A DNA stretch of 64,000 bases from Deltaproteobacteria bacterium. Lineage in GTDB: Bacteria; Myxococcota_A; Polyangia; HGW-17; SLPX01. A program made the translations under genes and the position numbers. The notes below the pieces were generated by a model. The model worked only from the letters and a program-made list of their open reading frames with translations, had not been told where the DNA came from and did not search any database. Shown piece after piece: positions 59,283-64,000 of this stretch (positions are counted from its first letter, which is position 1; every line of letters begins with the position of its first letter). Where the stretch lies: positions 1 to 64,000 of the forward strand of contig JAGGXR010000014.1 in NCBI GenBank assembly GCA_021162935.1, in the 5' to 3' direction.

Positions 59283-60239
59283 TCAGTTGTTTGGAATGGG
59301 CTGTGTCTGATACCACTCGACGGTCTGCTTCAGACCTTCGGCAAAGTCGGTGGTGACTTCGTATCCAATCAGGGATTTGGCGGCCGAGATGTCCGCCATG
59401 GAATGTCGGACGTCGCCTGGTCGCTCGGGTTCAAAAATTGGTTGGATGTCCTGGCGGTCGAACAGGACCTTGAGCTGGTCCAGGAGGTCGAGCAGGGTAT
59501 AGCTCGTGCCGCAGGCCACGTTGACCGCCCTGCCTTTGGTATCCTGGGTCTTGGCGGCCGCCAGGTTCGCTGCCACCACGTTTTCGACGAAGGTGAAATC
59601 GCGACTCTGCTTGCCGTCGCCGAACACGGTGGGTCGGACCTTGCGCATCAAGGCGGAGATGAACTTGGGAATCACGGCCCCGTAGGGCGAATTCGGGTCC
59701 TGCCTCGGGCCGAACACGTTGAAATAGCGCAGGGCGACCGTTTCGAGTCCATAACATTCCCAGAAGGCGCGGCAGAGGTGCTCGCCTGCCAATTTGCCGA
59801 CTGCGTATGGCGACAAGGGATCGGGGCGCTGGCCCTCGTGTTTGGGCAGGTCCGATTGGTTCCCGTAGGCGGATGAGGATGCTGCATAGACCACCTTGGA
59901 TACGCCCGCGTCCCTGGCTGCTTCGAGGACCGATACGGTTCCATCGGCTGCCACCGAGATCGCCTCCGATGGGTTCTCCACCGAGCGGGGCACCGATGGA
60001 ACCGCTGCCTCGTGGAACACGTACGTGGCGCCCTGGAAGGCGCGATGCATGAGGTCGTTGTCGCGGATGTCGCCTTCGATGAGCGTGATGGCTGCTGCGA
60101 TTTCTTCGATGTTCTCCCTGCGGCCCGTCGAGAAGTTGTCCACGACTCGAACCACGGCCCCTTCGGCGAGGAGCTTTCGTACCAAGTTCGAGCCGATGAA
60201 ACCGCTGCCGCCAGTCACAACGCAGATTGCATTCTTCAT
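59283..60239 (-). CDS. NAD-dependent sugar-nucleotide epimerase (GalE/WbpP-like SDR)
   Basis: 318 aa. Rossmann fold VVTGGSGFIGSNLVRKLLAE, FHEAAVPSVPRSVENP, the catalytic Ser and Tyr-x-x-x-Lys (AASSSAYG; SPYAVGKLAGEHLC), and RYFNVFGPRQDPNSPYGAVI. These fit extended SDR enzymes acting on UDP-hexoses or UDP-HexNAc (UDP-glucose or UDP-GlcNAc 4-epimerase, for example WbpP). It could supply sugars for surface glycans. The start chosen at 60239 lacks a good ribosome site; an upstream in-frame start at 60332 is less plausible. It heads the yicC-gmk run. Confidence 0.88.
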   Translation of the reverse strand: MKNAICVVTGGSGFIGSNLVRKLLAEGAVVRVVDNFSTGRRENIEEIAAAITLIEGDIRDNDLMHRAFQGATYVFHEAAVPSVPRSVENPSEAISVAADGTVSVLEAARDAGVSKVVYAASSSAYGNQSDLPKHEGQRPDPLSPYAVGKLAGEHLCRAFWECYGLETVALRYFNVFGPRQDPNSPYGAVIPKFISALMRKVRPTVFGDGKQSRDFTFVENVVAANLAAAKTQDTKGRAVNVACGTSYTLLDLLDQLKVLFDRQDIQPIFEPERPGDVRHSMADISAAKSLIGYEVTTDFAEGLKQTVEWYQTQPIPNN

Positions 60240-60639
60240 GACGGAGGTGTTACCTGATGGTTCTGGGCCTGTCAACGTGACGTCAATCTCTACAGAACCA
60301 ACACAAAAACTTGGGGTCGCAAACAAACGCAAGGTCGCAGGCTGGAGGCGTGACTATTGTTTGGACGTACTGATTGGATCCGTCATGATCGGGCGTGTGG
60401 CTCGACATTGGCAGGAGGTCGGTCGCAAGGCGAAGAAGAGGCAAACAAAGGGAGAGCAGTGGGAGCAAGAAAGGGAAGTCGAAAAACTGGAGCGGTTTGT
60501 GGTAGCACTGGGTTTTCTGCCCGAGGCGCGCAGGAAGTTTTCTGCCCGGAGCGCGCAGGGCAGGAAGGACATGTGGTATGCACTGGATGCAGTGGTGGTT
60601 ACGGCGGTGATGGCGATGGTATGCGGGGCTGATGGAATC
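60240..60639. other. Intergenic region with 25-bp direct repeats
   Basis: About 400 bases between the divergent epimerase and the lipoprotein. Near 60513-60567 two imperfect copies of TTTTCTGCCCGAGGCGCGCA follow each other (starts 60513 and 60538). Several purine-rich stretches are present. Open frames continue upstream in the lipoprotein frame but lack protein-like features. No clear promoter found. Confidence 0.45.
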
Positions 60640-61632
60640 ATGGGATCGAATCTGCATCAAAGCGCAATTTCCGGTTTTCGTTCGGCTTCGCTGCCGTTGA
60701 CCGTCGGCGCTGTCTTATTTTTTGGCTGCCTGTGCGTCTCGTCTGGATGTCATGTGTCTGCCAGTCCCTGTGCAGGGGGGGGCTGGCCCGGTGTGGACGG
60801 CGGATTGCAATGCGGGCTGCCCTTTTCCGTGGAGTCTCACGATGGGAATCCCGGTCGGTTCGGGGTTCGGGCCTTCGCCTATGTGACCGTGGACTTGGCT
60901 GGCGTGGTTCGGACGGATGCAGAGGCCAGGATTTTGGTCCTGCTTGGGGCCACGAAGAAGACAACCCAAGGGGGGAGCGGAATTCCGCTGTCTCTGTCGG
61001 TCCAGATATGCGACGTGCGTTTTCCCGAAATCCCCATTCCGGGACAGGCCAATCCGACCACCATCGACCTGTCGGACCAGGTCTATGTCCAATTGTCCGA
61101 GCAACGGGTCGGGGCCCTGCTGGACGACGAGTCCACCTGCTCCAATCTGGGAACGAACCGAGCGACGTTTCTTTTCGGGGTGCGTCTCGACGATCCGACT
61201 GGAGACGTGCTTCCCGTATGGCCGGAGGCGAGGACCTGCGTGGACGATCAGGACACGAATTGTCTGTTCGACGGGGATGGCGACGGGGAACCAGGGGTGA
61301 CATTACACACACAGGACATGCCGCTGCTGAACGTGACGGAACTCCACGTGGCCATGAGGACCAGCGTCGGCCTCCAGGGGATGGTGTCTTCGCCCGATCG
61401 GCTGCTGGGAGGTATCGACCTGACCATGGATCTGTCCATCGTCGGTTGTCGTATCCTCGACCAAGGCACCTTGAAGGACTGCAGCCCGGACGAAGTCGAT
61501 GTCATGGCTGGGTTGCATCCCACGATCGTGCAGTTGGCGGAGCCCGAAAGTCCCTATGCTGGCATCAGGGTGGCCGATGACGTGGATTGTGTCGACCTCG
61601 TGGCTCGAGAAGCGGCGTTGTTCGGGCATTGA
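60640..61632 (+). CDS. Lipoprotein of unknown function
   Basis: About 330 aa. A hydrophobic region (LPLTVGAVLFFGCLCVSSGC) ends in a lipobox SSGC. The mature part is beta-rich with several Cys (CAGGGWPGVDGGLQCGLPFS), a Ca-type loop (DGDGDGEPG) and no clear family. The start at ATG 60640 is tentative; ATG 60610 and 60616 are also in frame and none has a strong ribosome site. It ends before a repeat-rich gap. Confidence 0.65.
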   Translation: MGSNLHQSAISGFRSASLPLTVGAVLFFGCLCVSSGCHVSASPCAGGGWPGVDGGLQCGLPFSVESHDGNPGRFGVRAFAYVTVDLAGVVRTDAEARILVLLGATKKTTQGGSGIPLSLSVQICDVRFPEIPIPGQANPTTIDLSDQVYVQLSEQRVGALLDDESTCSNLGTNRATFLFGVRLDDPTGDVLPVWPEARTCVDDQDTNCLFDGDGDGEPGVTLHTQDMPLLNVTELHVAMRTSVGLQGMVSSPDRLLGGIDLTMDLSIVGCRILDQGTLKDCSPDEVDVMAGLHPTIVQLAEPESPYAGIRVADDVDCVDLVAREAALFGH

Positions 61633-61646
61633 CTCGACCAGCGGGC

Positions 61647-61752
61647 ATTGGTGTGACATTGGTGTGACATTAATGTGACCCAAGCCCTTCTCGATTTCTT
61701 TGCGCGGTTACGATTTTTGAGAAGGCGGCGTTACGATTCTTGAGAAGGCGGC
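61647..61752. repeat. Tandem 11-bp and 23-bp repeats downstream of lipoprotein
   Basis: Three 11-bp units (ATTGGTGTGAC type; starts 61647, 61658 and 61669), then two 23-bp units (starts 61707 and 61730) that contain TTGAGAAGGCGGC. CCTTCTC at 61685-61691 can pair with GAGAAGG in either 23-bp unit, giving two alternative hairpins. It lies between the lipoprotein stop and the convergent anti-sigma gene. Confidence 0.8.
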
Positions 61753-61867
61753 GTTGACGGGAAATGCGATGCTCAACCCAGAGCATCGGGAAATGTATCG
61801 GAATGCCGGGTGGACGGATCGGGCACACGATGGGTGGAGGAGATGGGGTGGGTGGGGCGCCGGATCT

Positions 61868-62590
61868 TCAACGGTCCAGAAGCGACCTCACAATTTCGGC
61901 GAGTTCTTCCTGGGGTACGTCGGCGCTGACTGCATATCCGACGCCATTGTATTCGAACAGGGCCACGTTCCGTCCACCCTGCATTCCGAAATAGACCTTG
62001 CGACCGTTGACCCATCGACTCATGAGGCCGTCGGTGGATACGCGTTTCGGGGCGATGACCCGCACGGACACCCGAGGCCGTGATGGGCGACGCATCATAC
62101 CATCGAAGGACGCCTGCTGCACCGCGTAGCCCGATCCCGTCGTGCTCCGTGACGGGACATAGGCGACGGGGTGGTACGCCGTCGGGCTATCGGGCACGGG
62201 GCGAATCACCCCGGCCGCCATGGTTGCCTGATCGGGCATGTTCGATGGCTGCTGGACTCGGTGATGGGCCGTGGGCCAGGCGAGAAACAGAAGGAGCCCG
62301 GCTGCGAGCCCCACTGGGGCCAGACGCAGACCCCATGTCCACCACTTGGATGCCTCGGTCGATTCCGATTCGCCTTGCAGAGCCGCATGGATTCGTTCCT
62401 CCAGTCCCGCTGGAAGCGGCGGATCGGTGACGGCCGTCTTGATGGCAGCCTTGAATCTCTTTTCGAATTGCACCATGGCCTGGCAGTCATCGCACCGGCT
62501 CAGGTGTTCCTCGAAGGCATCTCGGTCCTCTTCGGCGAATTCGCCGTCCAAGTAGACATGGACGAACTTCTGTGCATCTTCGCAGTTCAT
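61868..62590 (-). CDS. Zinc-type anti-sigma factor
   Basis: About 240 aa. The N-terminus has an anti-sigma ZAS motif: MNCEDAQKFVHVYLDGEFAE and EEHLSRCDDC (His-x3-Cys-x2-Cys). One membrane helix (WGLRLAPVGLAAGLLLFLAW) lies at ~90-110, followed by a periplasmic part of ~130 residues with a beta-rich end (GRKVYFGMQGGRNVALFEYN). AGGA precedes ATG 62590. It follows the sigma factor gene in the same direction and probably holds it inactive until an envelope or redox signal. Confidence 0.85.
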   Translation of the reverse strand: MNCEDAQKFVHVYLDGEFAEEDRDAFEEHLSRCDDCQAMVQFEKRFKAAIKTAVTDPPLPAGLEERIHAALQGESESTEASKWWTWGLRLAPVGLAAGLLLFLAWPTAHHRVQQPSNMPDQATMAAGVIRPVPDSPTAYHPVAYVPSRSTTGSGYAVQQASFDGMMRRPSRPRVSVRVIAPKRVSTDGLMSRWVNGRKVYFGMQGGRNVALFEYNGVGYAVSADVPQEELAEIVRSLLDR

Positions 62591-62769
62591 CTTCGCTGCG
62601 TCCTTCCGGGGTTCGACTCGTCGTTTTTCCCATGAACCACCATGGGGCCGACGGGTCATCTGAGCCTAGATGCCGTTTCTGGGAACCAAGCCCTTTCAGC
62701 CAAAGGCCCTGCGTTTCGTCTTTGTCGAAGCGGCCCGTATCGTTTCGCCGCATCGTCGTTCCATCCTGG

Positions 62770-63411
62770 TCAACGGCGCTTGTGGCGAAATTCTTCCAGG
62801 TTCGTCACTTTTTTTTTGTCATCGTCTAAAGTCGACGTCTTTTTGGGGATAATGCCTCTCTCCAAGGCATGCTCGTAGAGCAGGTTCTGCATTGTGCGAC
62901 GACCTCGGTACAGACGGCTCATCACCGTGCCCACAGGGCAGTCCATGATCTCGGCGATCTCTCGGTACGAGAATCCTTGGATGTCCGACAGCACCACGGC
63001 GGTCCTGAATTCGTCGTGGAGTTGATCCAAGGCGGCGATGATGTCCCGGTCGGTCAACCGGTCCATCACATCGTCTTCCGTGTTTCTGGCGTTCCGCCAG
63101 GTGCTGTTGCCCACGATTCGTTGGTAATGCTCTGGGGCTTCGAGGTCGGTTTCCGCCTGGATGCGACGGTTCTTCCGATGATAGTTCGTGATGAACAGGT
63201 TGACCAGGATCCGAAAGGTCCAGGCCCGAAAGTTGGTCCCAGGCTGGAACGTATGGAACCAGCGAAAGGCCCGGAGTGTGGCTTCCTGGACCAGGTCCTG
63301 TGCATCGTTTTCGTCGGTGGTCAGTCTGAGCGCCATGCCATACAAAGAAGGCAGGATCGGGTAGAGCAGCCCCTCGAATTCCTTCCGGCTATGGGCTTTG
63401 TCTCGTGCCAT
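62770..63411 (-). CDS. ECF-subfamily RNA polymerase sigma factor
   Basis: About 213 aa. Region 2 has DLVQEATLRAFRWFHTF and AWTFRILVNLFITNYHRKNR; region 4 has LSDIQGFSYREIAEIMDCPV and GTVMSRLYRGRRTMQN. It lacks regions 1 and 3, as in ECF sigma factors. A charged C-terminal tail follows (KKTSTLDDDKKKVTNLEEFR). The ATG at 63411 has AGGCGAGG upstream. The anti-sigma factor follows after 179 bases. Confidence 0.92.
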   Translation of the reverse strand: MARDKAHSRKEFEGLLYPILPSLYGMALRLTTDENDAQDLVQEATLRAFRWFHTFQPGTNFRAWTFRILVNLFITNYHRKNRRIQAETDLEAPEHYQRIVGNSTWRNARNTEDDVMDRLTDRDIIAALDQLHDEFRTAVVLSDIQGFSYREIAEIMDCPVGTVMSRLYRGRRTMQNLLYEHALERGIIPKKTSTLDDDKKKVTNLEEFRHKRR

Positions 63412-63508
63412 GCTCTTTGCCTCGCCTTTGGACCGCATTCAGTTCCTCAAACAAGGGGGATGGGTGAGCTATTCCCGAGTTTTGAAAAGAAATGGACCAG
63501 AGGTAGGG

Positions 63509-64000
63509 CTAGAGCAGCTTTTCGTACGGCACGAACTCGGTGCCCACTGCCTTGGCCACGGCCTCGTAGGTGATGTGGCCCTTGTAGGTGTTCAGGCCGC
63601 GGGCTAGTGCCGGTTCTCTGATGGCTTCGGCAAAGCCCTTGTCGGCCAGCTTGAGCACGTACGGGATGGTGGCGTTGTTCAGAGCGAACGTGGACGTTCT
63701 GGCCACGGCGCCCGGCATGTTCGTCACGCAATAATGAATGACGCCGTCCACCTTGTAGGTGGGGTCGTCGTGCGTGGTGGGCCGGCAGGTGGCGATGCAC
63801 CCGCCCTGGTCCACGGACACGTCCACGACCACCGATCCTGGCTCCATGGAGGCAATCATCTCTTTAGTCACCAGGTGGGGCGCCCTGGCGCCAGCGATGA
63901 GCACGGCGCCCACCACGAGGTCAGCCGAGGCCACTTCATCCGCCACGTTGTGGGGGTCGGAATAGAGCGTCTGGATGCGACCGAAGAACACGTCGTCCAG
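63509..64000 (-). CDS. ald: Alanine dehydrogenase, C-terminal part (cut by window edge)
   Basis: 164 codons to the TAG at 63509; the N-terminal half lies beyond 64000. It shows the NAD-binding and catalytic end of alanine dehydrogenase: [35 protein letters not shown] and [18 protein letters not shown]. It oxidises L-alanine to pyruvate and ammonia (or the reverse). It precedes the sigma factor gene in the same direction. Confidence 0.9.
   Translation of the reverse strand: MDDVFFGRIQTLYSDPHNVADEVASADLVVGAVLIAGARAPHLVTKEMIASMEPGSVVVDVSVDQGGCIATCRPTTHDDPTYKVDGVIHYCVTNMPGAVARTSTFALNNATIPYVLKLADKGFAEAIREPALARGLNTYKGHITYEAVAKAVGTEFVPYEKLL

Overview
This window most likely comes from a member of the Myxococcota or a close deltaproteobacterial relative. 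The strongest sign is a secreted beta-helix protein (45008-46654, minus) whose C-terminus carries a MYXO-CTERM-type sorting signal: a Cys-Gly-Cys motif, a hydrophobic helix and an RRR end. Other signs agree: many lipoproteins, giant TPR proteins, a Ser/Thr kinase fused to a STAND-type ATPase, Asp-rich MopE-like and Cys-rich CGDG repeat proteins, and two proteins with IgGFc-binding domains. Base composition is high GC throughout. I see no rRNA, tRNA, CRISPR array or prophage. The only mobile-element trace is a transposase C-terminus at the left edge.

Layout. 1-13 kb: transposase end, then two adjacent giant TPR proteins (about 1900 and 2070 aa) with acidic repeat-rich N-termini and related-looking C-terminal domains. 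12.7-17.8 kb: signalling block with a stand-alone receiver protein, a divergent soluble histidine kinase, and a PAS-kinase-receiver hybrid coupled to a DMT exporter. 18.1-25.6 kb: a beta-barrel-like protein coupled to a Cys-rich lipoprotein, facing a kinase-STAND plus TPR/PEGA-like operon. 26.0-32.3 kb: an uptake locus with an ECF transporter (S, T and A components), a SAM methyltransferase, and a convergent operon of two lipoproteins and a TonB-dependent receptor; the substrate is unknown. 32.5-38.8 kb: a membrane protein and an unusual barrel protein, then purD, purE and a Sua5-methyltransferase fusion. 38.8-46.7 kb: a truncated gene, a DUF1285 protein, and three large secreted proteins (DUF4855, MopE/IgGFc, beta-helix). 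46.8-52.1 kb: iorB, a large iorA fusion and butyrate kinase, suggesting 2-oxoacid fermentation with ATP formation. 52.5-55.5 kb: a TSUP permease and a second IgGFc protein. 55.6-60.2 kb: a minus-strand run of epimerase, yicC, gmk and two lipoproteins. 60.6-64 kb: a lipoprotein, an anti-sigma/ECF-sigma pair and the 3' part of alanine dehydrogenase.

Short tandem repeats recur across the window. Arrays inside genes have periods of 24, 30, 36 and 72 bp (all multiples of three). Arrays between genes have periods such as 8, 11, 23 and 46 bp. One 36-bp array lies inside the catalytic fold of a methyltransferase.

All functions come from reading the sequence and from knowledge of protein families. 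No database search was run. Where the longest open frame and the ribosome-binding site disagreed, I moved the start to the codon with the better site.
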